DNA from: Tragulus kanchil
Lineage: Eukaryota; Chordata; Mammalia; Artiodactyla; Tragulidae
NCBI GenBank assembly: GCA_022376925.1
Contig: JAIOJX010000025.1
Location: forward strand, 145,163,301 to 145,227,300
DNA length: 64,000 nucleotides
Direction: 5' to 3'
The position numbers and the translations under genes were made by a program. Positions 48,566 through 60,464 of this stretch are shown piece after piece; positions within the stretch are counted from its first letter, which is position 1, and each line of letters opens with the position of its first letter. The notes beneath the pieces were generated by a model. That model had not been told where the DNA came from. It saw only the letters and a program-made list of their open reading frames with translations, and did no database searches.

Positions 48566-50462
48566 GCACCTGACATAATTCCTTGCCAATAGTAAGCCCT
48601 CAATATGTTTTCAGAATAAAATAATTCATTGAAGATTGTAGTGACAGAAATACATTGACATTAAGTGCTTAATTTTGTTTAAAGGATCTTCTTTCTATAG
48701 TAAGTGAAAAAGCAGCTCAAGAATTAGAAAAAATTAAAAATATAATGGAGCAAACTAGAAATTCTCAACTGCAACTCAGAGTTTTCTGTGGTTTTTAATA
48801 TTACTTAGTTGAGCCATTATACTTTTGAATTAGGTACAAACTAGACTGCCCTTCTTAAATGTGATTATATTTTCTTGGACTGTTCCTAATGATATTGAAT
48901 TTAGATCAATTATATAGGCACATCAAATATAACTTTTTTTATCTTAACATACTTCTACTCACTTTCGTATAAATTACATCTTTGTATCTGTCATTGTGTA
49001 ATAGAAAACAAAACTCATTAAGTATTTTATTATAGTTTTTCTTTTATTTTTAAAGTTCTATTAGAAAGAAGTGAATAACACTTTGATATTTATGTAAGTT
49101 TTTATGAAATTAAAAATTTTAGAAAGGTCTTGAACTTGGTACAGTCACATATTTTAAAATATGAGTTTGTTTTCTCATTATTCTCATTTTCTCATTCTTT
49201 AGGTAATATGAGTTGAATCTCTACAACATTACTATTTAGAAAAACAAGTACACAAAGTAAAAAATTACATTTAATAGTATTGATAGTATCAAACTTTATA
49301 TTACAAGGCAAAATAAAACCTTAAATAAGGCTGTCTTAATTTGAATTCTGTCTAAACTGCTTTTTTTAGGAAAAGTTTCCTCTTGTTCCCTCAAAGGCTG
49401 TGACATTTAAGAAAGAATAATGTGAAGATGTACTTTAGTCATGAATATATATTCTGTCTTAAGTAGCATTCATATATGATTTGTATATGCTGTGTGGTAA
49501 CTGGTTAAATGTTTTTATTGAAATGAATGCACTTACAGAAGTTTTATGAGGTCACCTGTGATTTTCATGTGCTACTGACATTCCTCTTAAACTACCTCAG
49601 ACAGCAGCTCTGTCACCCATTTCTCATCTTCCTGCATTTAGCACCTGACATAATTCCTTGCCAATAGTAAGCCCTCAATATGTTTTCAGAATAAAATAAT
49701 TCATTGAAGATTGTAGTGACAGAAATACATTGACATTAAGTGCTTAATTTTGTTTAAAGGATCTTCTTTCTATAGTAAGTGAAAAAGCAGCTCAAGAATT
49801 AGAAAAAATTAAAAATATAATGGAGCAAACTAGAAATTCTCAACTGCAACTCAGAGTTTTCTGTGGTTTTTAATATTACTTAGTTGAGCCATTATACTTT
49901 TGAATTAGGTACAAACTAGACTGCCCTTCTTAAATGTGATTATATTTTCTTGGACTGTTCCTAATGATATTGAATTTAGATCAATTATATAGGCACATCA
50001 AATATAACTTTTTTTATCTTAACATACTTCTACTCACTTTCGTATAAATTACATCTTTGTATCTGTCATTGTGTAATAGAAAACAAAACTCATTAAGTAT
50101 TTTATTATAGTTTTTCTTTTATTTTTAAAGTTCTATTAGAAAGAAGTGAATAACACTTTGATATTTATGTAAGTTTTTATGAAATTAAAAATTTTAGAAA
50201 GGTCTTGAACTTGGTACAGTCACATATTTTAAAATATGAGTTTGTTTTCTCATTATTCTCATTTTCTCATTCTTTAGGTAATATGAGTTGAATCTCTACA
50301 ACATTACTATTTAGAAAAACAAGTACACAAAGTAAAAAATTACATTTAATAGTATTGATAGTATCAAACTTTATATTACAAGGCAAAATAAAACCTTAAA
50401 TAAGGCTGTCTTAATTTGAATTCTGTCTAAACTGCTTTATAGTTTGCAGCCTTTGGAAAGTT
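48306..50462. repeat. Tandem duplication 18, period 1073-1075 bp
   Basis: 48306-49380 recurs from 49381. The last 25 bases of copy 1 (CTTTTTTTAGGAAAAG and beyond) are a damaged version of 50430-50462. It overlaps duplication 17, so the stretch TCTTGTTCCCTCAAAGGC occurs at about 47184, 48306 and 49381. Confidence 0.95.
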
Positions 50463-52257
50463 TTATTTAACCTCGTTGAGTCTTCCTCTCTTCTTTAAAA
50501 TGGGTGTAATAATGAAGCATACCCTGCCATCAAATGAGCAGTGTAATCAGTCCTTGATGATGCTTTTTAAGGAAAAGTCGATAATGCATAAGGGGAGAAA
50601 GAATCCAAAGGGTGCTTTTAAGGTGAAAAAAACATATGTGTGGTGTAGATGTGCTGATGGGAAAGAACCAGTTTTAAAAGTGGTTAGAAATAAAGGAAAT
50701 GGAATCTGTGCTATAGTCATAATCTGCGAATCTATAGGGAATGAGATCCAGAATAGTGGGAGGGTAATTCAGCTTCCTTCAGTTTCATGAAACACTTTTA
50801 ATTGAGACACCAGAAGCCAGCTAGGAGTATCCTTTTCTACTCAGAATGGACAAAATAATAGGTGCTATTGTACATATGTGGTAGAACCAGGATAAAGAAG
50901 TAAATGGAAGAATTCCTGCCTATTCTTCTGTACAAAGAAGAATGACCATCTAAGGATATAAGGGCATGTGTGAGAGAGAAACTAAAAAAGGAATCTCAAG
51001 AAACTATTTCTTAGAACTTTGAAGAGTATGAAGAACATTTTATTTCATTTAAAATGTGTTAACTATTTAATGGGTACTTGTACCCTGGCATAATTGATAA
51101 GGAAAGAAGAATTTAAGGGAAGTTAAAGGGAAAAAATATCTGGCATCCTTTTTGTTTTCCATATATGGATCTGTATAATATAAATTATTAAGTTGTATTA
51201 GAAAGAAGTGAATAACACTTTGATATTTATGTAAGTTTATGAAATTAAAATTTTAGAAAGGTCTTGAACTTGGTACAGTCACATATTTTAAAATATGAGT
51301 TTGTTTTCTCATTATTCTCATTTTCTCATTCTTTAGGTAATATGAGTTGAATCTCTACAACATTACTATTTAGAAAAACAAGTACACAAAGTAAAAAATT
51401 ACATTTAATAGTATTGATAGTATCAAACTTTATATTACAAGGCAAAATAAAACCTTAAATAAGGCTGTCTTAATTTGAATTCTGTCTAAACTGCTTTATA
51501 GTTTGCAGCCTTTGGAAAGTTTTATTTAACCTCGTTGAGTCTTCCTCTCTTCTTTAAAATGGGTGTAATAATGAAGCATACCCTGCCATCAAATGAGCAG
51601 TGTAATCAGTCCTTGATGATGCTTTTTAAGGAAAAGTCGATAATGCATAAGGGGAGAAAGAATCCAAAGGGTGCTTTTAAGGTGAAAAAAACATATGTGT
51701 GGTGTAGATGTGCTGATGGGAAAGAACCAGTTTTAAAAGTGGTTAGAAATAAAGGAAATGGAATCTGTGCTATAGTCATAATCTGCGAATCTATAGGGAA
51801 TGAGATCCAGAATAGTGGGAGGGTAATTCAGCTTCCTTCAGTTTCATGAAACACTTTTAATTGAGACACCAGAAGCCAGCTAGGAGTATCCTTTTCTACT
51901 CAGAATGGACAAAATAATAGGTGCTATTGTACATATGTGGTAGAACCAGGATAAAGAAGTAAATGGAAGAATTCCTGCCTATTCTTCTGTACAAAGAAGA
52001 ATGACCATCTAAGGATATAAGGGCATGTGTGAGAGAGAAACTAAAAAAGGAATCTCAAGAAACTATTTCTTAGAACTTTGAAGAGTATGAAGAACATTTT
52101 ATTTCATTTAAAATGTGTTAACTATTTAATGGGTACTTGTACCCTGGCATAATTGATAAGGAAAGAAGAATTTAAGGGAAGTTAAAGGGAAAAAATATCT
52201 GGCATCCTTTTTGTTTTCCATATATGGATCTGTATAATATAAATTATTAAGTTGTAT
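50134..52257. repeat. Tandem duplication 19, period 1059-1062 bp
   Basis: 50134-51195 recurs at 51196-52257. Copy 2 lacks three bases in T and A runs within 60 bp of its start and is otherwise the same. Junction microhomology is TAT. Because duplication 18 overlaps, the stretch from TATTAGAAAGAAG is present three times. Confidence 0.96.
50451..50518 (+). mobile_element. Short MIR-like remnant
   Basis: TTTAACCTCGTTGAGTCTTC and CTTTAAAATGGGTGTAATAA follow the MIR 3' half (TTAACCTCTCTGAGCCTC...TGTAAAATGGG as I recall it). Repeated at 51510-51577 by duplication 19. It underlies a spurious 104-residue reading frame. Confidence 0.6.
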
Positions 52258-52574
52258 AAATTATATGACGGTTTTTATTTTAAAGACATAGCATCATATA
52301 TTCGGAAAGTCTTTTTTTTGGTATGGGGAGAGAGTATAAAAGTTATTTTATTTTTTTTTGGTATTTTTGTAAAGTAATGAATAAAATGCACCACCTTGCA
52401 CAGTTTATTGAGGCCACCATTTAAGGCCTTTTACCAGTGAGTGCCTTCTAAAACAATTGATTCATTCATTTATTGAATATTTGTTGCCTTTATTATATAT
52501 GTTCTTTTTCCAAAATGTATACCCTCTTTTTCCAAAATATATTAGCTTCTTTCCATATTCACTGCTACCGCTTC

Positions 52575-52925
52575 TTTTTAGGCCACACTGAACTTCTGCA
52601 AAGCTGCTTCATTGGCCTTCTAACAATTTTCCCCACACTGATTCTTGCCCCTGCCTTCACTAGCTAGATGGATCTCTTGAAAAGTTCAAATCTGATCATG
52701 CACCTCTCTTGGGCAAAACTCTTCACTGGTTTCTTGTTACTCTTTCAGTAAGTCTAGACTTCTTTGTATGGCCTACTAAACCTTCCGGATCTAGTAGTTC
52801 CTTTCTTTCCTACTGCCTCTGTTTAAGGCATGTGCCCCTCTGGCCATTCTTGATGCATTCACTTTTGCTTCAGGTCTTACCTGCTGTTTCTCTACGGACT
52901 GTCTTTTCCCTAACACTGCGTGACT
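52575..52925 (+). mobile_element. L2-like LINE remnant
   Basis: Matches in order to an old L2-type consensus as I recall it: CAAATCTGATCATGCACCTC, AAGTCTAGACTTCTTTGTAT, GGCCTACTAAACC, TCAGGTCTTACCTGCTGTTT. Diverged, not coding. The orientation of the parent element is uncertain. Confidence 0.55.
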
Positions 52926-54326
52926 GATGGTACTCTAATGAATTAATCACTTAAGATAATTTAATTATATTTTAATTTAAATTTACTTTATAGTCATTGT
53001 ATTAGTAATAAATATACTTCTCTGTCATGGGGAGAAATTTTGCTAATCAACTGACATGAAGTGTTCCAGCCTACTTGTCTGTTAATTCTCATTACAAGTG
53101 AATGAATTGGTATTTGGCTTATAAAAAGGCAAATAAATACATCGTGATGTTAGTATGAAGCATTCATTTGGTTGGCTCATGACTACATTAATAATATACT
53201 CTGTGAAAAAAATAGTAACAAAGCAAGTTACTATAGTTAACATAATTGTAGAGGTGATGAGGTACTCCAAGTCTCAGATATATCAAAAAATTACTTAAAC
53301 TAAATAATGCATTTCTGTTTGCTCCTTGCTTACTTGTCCTTTGTCCTCTTTACATCAAAATAGATAATTACATTTAGAGGGAAAAAAAAACTCCAGTCAT
53401 TTGAATTTTCTGATTAAATTTCAGACAAGCTAAATTGGAACTTAAAATAATCATAGCAAAAATCTAACCTAATTTTAAAAAGTAATATTAATATAATAAA
53501 ATAATCAGTAGATTTTTATCAGTATAAAATCACTTTATAGTATCACTGAAGTATTATGACATGAAGCTTTAATATTTGCAGAATATTTATAGCACCCTTG
53601 ACATTTAACGTAGAAATAAAAATTGATCATTTCTGTAGTTTTTAACTACTTGTATTGTGGAAAAAATATTTAAGAGTATCATAATAACTTTGAATAATAA
53701 AAAGAAATAATAGAAGTTTTTAGGCAAAGAAAGAAAACTTTGCCCATATGGAAAGAAATAGAATCTGCTAGGCTTCCCTTTCCTACGTCTGTCCCTTTGC
53801 CCTTTTCCAGGGACAGACTTCTTCTGCATCCAACCTTCTGATTTTGACCTGGTCATGTCTTCCAATTTCTGGTATTTTCCCCTTAACTTGGGTTTTCTAT
53901 GAGTGATGAATTGGAAAACACAATGTCACATGGTTTAAAGAAACATCTTTCACTTTCCTTCCTTCCTCCTTGTGATCTGATTGCTAAAGAGAGGTGTAGT
54001 GCTAAAGAGGAGGAACAACTCGTTTATACACAATTTCACTTTGAATTTCAGTTTAGTCCTGTAATGGTTATATAACCTCTAAACTCAAAAGTTACACCAT
54101 GGCTCTAAGTCAGTATCTGCTCAAAATTAGGAATAATGATTCTACTTTGTTGAGTTTTGCTATAATTAAAATATCACCTATGTAAAGAATGAAACACATA
54201 ATTTAATGTTCATACAGGATGGTTTGATAGTTTTTAACCATTCTCTGTGGAGATACATCACTGCCTTTTGCACTTAATAATTTCCTTAGTGAAATTTGTT
54301 CAACCTCTTATCTAAATCTCAGTAGA

Positions 54327-54562
54327 GGGCTTCCCTGGTGGTCCAGTGGGTAAAGAGTCAACCTTGCAGTGCAGGGGCACCGGTTCGATCCCTGACCTGG
54401 GAAGATCCCACGTTCAGCGGAGCAGCTGGACCAGTGTGTCCAGTTATGAGCCAGCACTCTGGAGCACGTGTGCCCAGAGCTTGTGCTCCGCAATGAGAGA
54501 GGCAACTGTGATGGGAGGCCCACACGGGCCGAAGAATAAAGATGGATGAAAATAAATGGATA
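54327..54562 (+). mobile_element. CHR-type SINE
   Basis: Well-preserved: GGGCTTCCCTGGTGGTCCAG, CACCGGTTCGATCCCTGACC, GGAGCAGCTGGACCAGTGTG, CTCTGGAGCACGTGTGCCC, GGGAGGCCCACACGGGCC, AATAAAGATGGATG. tRNA B-box-like GGTTCGATCCC is intact. Probably the youngest of the CHR-type elements here. Confidence 0.88.
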
Positions 54563-55433
54563 AAAAATCAATAAAAAGGGCCAAAAAATGTAAACAAAAT
54601 CTCATTAGAATTTGACTGGCTTTGTTTTTCATGTAGAGTCTCAAAGAACTTGCCTGAAATTTTTGGATAAAAATCAATAAAAGTGGCCAAAAAATGTAAA
54701 CAAAATTATAGCAATTTAACGAGAAATAAAATTGATCATTTCTGTAGTTTTAACTACTTGTATTGTGGAAAAATATTTAAGAGTATCATAATAACTTTGA
54801 ATAATAAAAAGAAATAATAGAAGTTTTTAGGCAAAGAAAGAAAACTTTGCCCATATGGAAAGAAATAGAATCTGCTAGGCTTCCCTTTCCTACGTCTGTC
54901 CCTTTGCCCTTTTCCAGGGACAGACTTCTTCTGCATCCAACCTTCTGATTTTGACCTGGTCATGTCTTCCAATTTCTGGTATTTTCCCCTTAACTTGGGT
55001 TTTCTATGAGTGATGAATTGGAAAACACAATGTCACATGGTTTAAAGAAACATCTTTCACTTTCCTTCCTTCCTCCTTGTGATCTGATTGCTAAAGAGAG
55101 GTGTAGTGCTAAAGAGGAGGAACAACTCGTTTATACACAATTTCACTTTGAATTTCAGTTTAGTCCTGTAATGGTTATATAACCTCTAAACTCAAAAGTT
55201 ACACCATGGCTCTAAGTCAGTATCTGCTCAAAATTAGGAATAATGATTCTACTTTGTTGAGTTTTGCTATAATTAAAATATCACCTATGTAAAGAATGAA
55301 ACACATAATTTAATGTTCATACAGGATGGTTTGATAGTTTTTAACCATTCTCTGTGGAGATACATCACTGCCTTTTGCACTTAATAATTTCCTTAGTGAA
55401 ATTTGTTCAACCTCTTATCTAAATCTCAGTAGA

Positions 55434-55669
55434 GGGCTTCCCTGGTGGTCCAGTGGGTAAAGAGTCAACCTTGCAGTGCAGGGGCACCGGTTCGATCCCT
55501 GACCTGGGAAGATCCCACGTTCAGCGGAGCAGCTGGACCAGTGTGTCCAGTTATGAGCCAGCACTCTGGAGCACGTGTGCCCAGAGCTTGTGCTCCGCAA
55601 TGAGAGAGGCAACTGTGATGGGAGGCCCACACGGGCCGAAGAATAAAGATGGATGAAAATAAATGGATA
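55434..55669 (+). mobile_element. CHR-type SINE, duplicated copy
   Basis: Same insertion as 54327-54562 at offset 1107 through duplication 20. Confidence 0.88.
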
Positions 55670-56411
55670 AAAAATCAATAAAAAGGGCCAAAAAAATGTA
55701 AAAACAAAATCTCATTAGAATTTGACTGGCTTTGTTTTTCATGTAGAGTCTCAAAGAACTTGCCTGATATGATCCTTCTTTTGTTTTTTAAAGTCAAATT
55801 TATCCTATTATGAAAAAAGTGGCTCCAGGAATGAAATACTCATTTGATTAATAAGTAACAAGTTCTGTAGTTAGCTTTGAATTAAAAAGAAAAAAAAAAG
55901 TGTCTCAGTGAACTTGGGCACCTACCATACATAAAGAAGTCTAAGAAAGATTCTGAATGGCCTCAGGGATGAAAGTAACTTATTTGTTCCTTATCAGGTA
56001 ACTTTTGTATTTCTAGATATTGATAAAAAAGTAAGTCATTTATCTTGACTGGCATTACATTGGTATCTCGTGGAGTTAAGTGTGGTAAGGTTCTAAAAAA
56101 CTGAAGGTGGAAATGCAGAATGATATAATCTTGAAAAGTGTAAGAGTATTACACAGATATTTCGATGTTCTATTTTTCCTTCCTTCCTTTATATTAATAT
56201 AAAGAATTATATATATATGGCCTGCTTTTCAGTGTGGTATCATTTTTATACCATAGTCAAAGCAGTATCTTAGAAAGAATTTTATCCTTTATGAGAAAAG
56301 TAAACCTAGTTCTGAATTATGTTTAATAAAAATATTCACCCACTTCAATGGTTTCTGGGTGAGTTTTGAGGAAGATATTTATACTATTTTCTCATTCATC
56401 TTAAAATATTA

Positions 56412-56705
56412 GCTTGTTGTTGTTCAGTCACTAAGTCATGTCTGACTCTTTGTGACCCTATGGATTGTCTCACACTGGGCTCCTCTTTCCTTAACTATCT
56501 CTGAGTTTACTCAAACTCACGTCCATTAACTTGGTGATGCTATCTAACTGTTTCCTCCTCTGCCACCCTTTTTGCCTTTTGCCTTCAACCTTTCCCAGCA
56601 TCATGGTCTTTTCCAGTGAGTCAGCCCTTCACATCAGCTGGCCAAAGTATTAGAGTTTCTGCTTCAGTATCAGCCCTTCCAGTGAATATTCAGGGTTAAT
56701 TTCCA
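56412..56705 (-). mobile_element. Bov-B LINE 3' fragment
   Basis: TTGTTGTTCAGTCACTAAGT, GTCTGACTCTTTGTGACCC, CACGTCCATTAACTTGGTGA, TTTTCCAGTGAGTCAGCCC, GAATATTCAGGGTTAATTTC; reverse orientation. Confidence 0.93.
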
Positions 56706-56879
56706 GATTGATTACTAGACACATCTGCAGCTAGCCTTGTTTCTCCTTTGGCCTAGCCACTTCATTCTTTCTGGGGCTCTTAGTAATTGCCCTCCATTCT
56801 TCCTCAGTAGCATACTGGACACCTTACAACCTGCGAGGTTCATCTTCCAGTGTCATATAACTTTTGCCTTGTCATACTG

Positions 56880-57070
56880 TTCATGGAGTTCTCGAGGCAA
56901 GAACACTGGGGTGGTTTGCCATTCCTTCCTCCAGTGGGCCATGTTTTATCAAAGTTCTTCACTATGACCTGTCTATCTTGAGTAACCCTGCACAGTAAAA
57001 GTCATAGCTTCATTGAGTTATGCAAGCCCTTTTTGCCATGACAAGGCTGTAATACACGAAGAGGAAATAT
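56880..57070. mobile_element. Ruminant dispersed repeat segment, class uncertain
   Basis: CATGGAGTTCTCGAGGCAAG, GTGGTTTGCCATTCCTTCCT, CCAGTGGGCCATGTTTTATC, CATAGCTTCATTGAGTTATG and GCCATGACAAGGCTGTAATA recall a repeat common in cattle DNA. I cannot name it with confidence. Confidence 0.5.
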
Positions 57071-58356
57071 TAGCCACTGATGTAGAAAGGTTTAAATGTT
57101 ACTTAGTGTTTTTAAAAAGGAAGCTCAGTACAGTTTACAGAGCCAATGCAGACTGAGAAAAATTTTATCTCTATTCAGTTAATTTTATTCATTGTTTACT
57201 TTACACCACCAAAACTACTAAATTTAAATGAAAGCATCACAGATTGCTAATTATTTTAAGCATTTAGAGATGTTGTGTTTAGAAACATTCACCCCTTGTA
57301 AAAAGGTTCCTAGACCAGCAGGCTTTACTGAAGACGTGTTTTTCTAGAACTTTTTAATCAAATATACTTTTCAACACCCATACCCTATGGACACTTTAGT
57401 TCTTCAAAGACCCAGAACCAGTAATTGGTTTATTTTATTCATTGAATAAAATAATTTTTAAGAATATTCTAAAAAGAATATTATTTGGTGTCTCTTTTTC
57501 TCTATCCTTCCTCTATTTCCTTGAACTGTGGTTACACATCACTGGAAATGTGCCTAAGCATTATCATAAAGGATCCAGGTGTATTTGAAGAGTAGTATAA
57601 TCTAGAGAGTATTGTTTGTAGCTCTGTGTATTTTTATGACACCACTAGATTTACTTCAAATAGGTTAGGGCTTTCCTTAGGTATTAGTTAGTCCTTTATG
57701 TATTTATTTAATTTCAACTACATATATTTAACAATCACTTCTATGGGAAGTTAACTTTAGTCACTAGTACACAAAGCTGTGCAAGTGTTGTTGCCTATTT
57801 CATTGTATTGTGCATTTTAGGCTATAGTTTTAAGTTTTCTGAGATGTTAAAAGTGTTAGTCTCTGTTTCAGACATTGTCTTTAAAATGAATTCAGATCCC
57901 CCTGAGATCTTTCTAGAACCGTGTGTTTTATTCATTACTCTGTTTGGCATACTTTATTCTCTGGGAGCTGACACTTGAGAAGAAAATAAAAAACAAGACA
58001 GTTTGAAGAATGAATGTCACAGGCACTGGCCTGTTAAGCATTACACCTTGAGATCAAGTAATTGTTTCACATTTCACCAAAATAATTAGGTTGATATCAG
58101 GATTGGAAGAGTCAATTGCAGCCTAAGGATGAGAAAGCCTGAAAGACTACCTAAGGGAAAAATAATTCTTGTTCATGAGAAAAATGTAAAAATTAGTAGT
58201 TCCTGTATTCTTTATATGTGACTAGACTTAGATTTCCTTTATATCCTATATGAAATGTTCAGTCAGACTCTGGGAAACTTTGGTAATCAGAACGGTTTTA
58301 TAAACCAGCATTTCTATAATAACTGAACAAACAACAGCAGAATTGATCTGCAAGAA

Positions 58357-58564
58357 TGAAAGTGTTAGTCACTCAGTCAGGTCCAACTCTTTGAGACCTC
58401 ATGGACTGTAGCACACCAAGCTCTTCTGTCCATGGAATTGTCTTGGCAAAGACACTGGAGTGGGTTGGCATTTCCTTCTCCAGATCTTCCCAGCCCTGTG
58501 ATCAGACCCAGGTCTGTTGTCCTACAAGCAGATTCTTTACCGTTTGAGCCACCAGGGAATCCTA
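58357..58564 (-). mobile_element. Bov-tA SINE
   Basis: Reverse orientation, complete: AGTGTTAGTCACTCAGTCAG, CCATGGAATTGTCTTGGCAA, CACTGGAGTGGGTTGGCATT, GCAGATTCTTTACCGTTTGA, GCCACCAGGGAATCC. Confidence 0.94.
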
Positions 58565-58940
58565 AGAGTATCGATAAGCATATATCCTAACCCCCTACTC
58601 TGAAGATATACCTAGAAGGTCTAGATTGAATTTAGAATCCTCCAGCTCCTTGGAGTTCCCTGTCAGGATATGACAACTGACTTACTACCCATCTTCTTTC
58701 TCTTCCTAGCCTGAGTTCCACCCCACACCATATGGGGCCTCGTGTGGGCATGGGGACACTGCAACCAGCATACCCAAGTTGTCTTTCTCAGCCACAAGCA
58801 GCCAGTCCTTGGCAACCCTCCAAATGTACGAGTGTGTGGGTGCTGACTGAAGTCTTGGGAGAATGGGTCAGGGTAGATTTCATTTTAAACCTATGTGACT
58901 AGATTAAATAAATGGACATATAAAAGAAGAGGACCAGGGA

Positions 58941-59122
58941 ATGAAATCCTGGGTCTTCCATATTAGAAGCAGATTCTTTACCATCTGAGCCACCAGGGAA
59001 GTCTAAGAATATTGGAATGGGTGGTCTATCCCTTCTCCAGGGGATCTTCCCAACCCAGGAATGAACCTAGAGTCTCCGGCATTGCAGGTGGATTTTTTAC
59101 CAGAGGAGCTACAAGAAAAGCC
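58941..59122 (-). mobile_element. Two Bov-tA fragments side by side
   Basis: A head fragment (58941-59004: AGCAGATTCTTTACCATCTG, AGCCACCAGGGAAGTC) is followed by a body-plus-head fragment (59009-59122: AATATTGGAATGGGTGG, CCAGGGGATCTTCCCAACCC, GGCATTGCAGGTGGATTT). Repeated at 60073-60254 by duplication 21. Confidence 0.85.
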
Positions 59123-59488
59123 TATATACACAGATACATATGTATATTATATAATATGCATACTATATATATCTATATATATTTTATATAAAGTAAAAAT
59201 ATCTAAATATTTTTATTAGCAAAAATATTTTCTATTTTGAATATATTTAGTAACTTTTGTATGCATTTTTCATGAGTATAAGAGACAAAATCAATAGATT
59301 GCATGGTTCAGAGAGAATGTAAAATTAGTAGTTCCTGTATTCTTTATATGTGACTAGACTTAGATTTCCTTTATATCCTATATGAAATGTTCAGTCAGAC
59401 TCTGGGAAACTTTGGTAATCAGAACGGTTTTATAAACCAGCATTTCTATAATAACTGAACAAACAACAGCAGAATTGATCTGCAAGAA

Positions 59489-59696
59489 TGAAAGTGTTAG
59501 TCACTCAGTCAGGTCCAACTCTTTGAGACCTCATGGACTGTAGCACACCAAGCTCTTCTGTCCATGGAATTGTCTTGGCAAAGACACTGGAGTGGGTTGG
59601 CATTTCCTTCTCCAGATCTTCCCAGCCCTGTGATCAGACCCAGGTCTGTTGTCCTACAAGCAGATTCTTTACCGTTTGAGCCACCAGGGAATCCTA
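59489..59696 (-). mobile_element. Bov-tA SINE, duplicated copy
   Basis: Same insertion as 58357-58564 at offset 1132 through duplication 21. Confidence 0.94.
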
Positions 59697-60072
59697 AGAG
59701 TATCGATAAGCATATATCCTAACCCCCTACTCTGAAGATATACCTAGAAGGTCTAGATTGAATTTAGAATCCTCCAGCTCCTTGGAGTTCCCTGTCAGGA
59801 TATGACAACTGACTTACTACCCATCTTCTTTCTCTTCCTAGCCTGAGTTCCACCCCACACCATATGGGGCCTCGTGTGGGCATGGGGACACTGCAACCAG
59901 CATACCCAAGTTGTCTTTCTCAGCCACAAGCAGCCAGTCCTTGGCAACCCTCCAAATGTACGAGTGTGTGGGTGCTGACTGAAGTCTTGGGAGAATGGGT
60001 CAGGGTAGATTTCATTTTAAACCTATGTGACTAGATTAAATAAATGGACATATAAAAGAAGAGGACCAGGGA

Positions 60073-60254
60073 ATGAAATCCTGGGTCTTCCATATTAGAA
60101 GCAGATTCTTTACCATCTGAGCCACCAGGGAAGTCTAAGAATATTGGAATGGGTGGTCTATCCCTTCTCCAGGGGATCTTCCCAACCCAGGAATGAACCT
60201 AGAGTCTCCGGCATTGCAGGTGGATTTTTTACCAGAGGAGCTACAAGAAAAGCC
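60073..60254 (-). mobile_element. Two Bov-tA fragments, duplicated copy
   Basis: Same as 58941-59122 at offset 1132 through duplication 21. Confidence 0.85.
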
Positions 60255-60464
60255 TATATACACAGATACATATGTATATTATATAATATGCATACTATAT
60301 ATATCTATATATATTTTATATAAAGTAAAAATATCTAAATATTTTTATTAGCAAAAATATTTTCTATTTTGAATATATTTAGTAACTTTTGTATGCATTT
60401 TTCATGAGTATAAGAGACAAAATCAATAGATTGCCTGGTTCAGAGAGAATTAGTCATCAATAAA

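Larger units (their letters stand above)
53587..55767. repeat. Tandem duplication 20, period 1107-1119 bp
   Basis: 53587-54657 recurs from 54706. Copy 2 loses eight bases and then four single bases within its first 80 bp. A 43-base filler (54664-54706) repeats 54557-54600 from the same unit. Later the copies differ only in A runs. Confidence 0.95.
58187..60450. repeat. Tandem duplication 21, period 1132 bp
   Basis: 58187-59318 recurs at 59319-60450. There is one substitution near the right end (A59303 against C60435). Edge homology is AGAAT/AATGTAAA. It duplicates a whole Bov-tA and two Bov-tA fragments. Confidence 0.96.

Noticed and set aside
50476..50790. A 104-codon frame, repeated at 51535-51849
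   Set aside because: It begins in a MIR-like remnant, has no recognisable domain, and is conserved between copies only because the copies are identical overall.
52473..52927. Adjacent open frames of 64 and 72 codons
   Set aside because: They overlap an L2-like remnant and show no start context, splice sites or conserved motif.
54307..54571. Possible tRNA gene from the intact GGTTCGATCCC box
   Set aside because: It is the tRNA-derived head of a SINE; the surrounding sequence does not fold into a full cloverleaf and continues into the SINE body.
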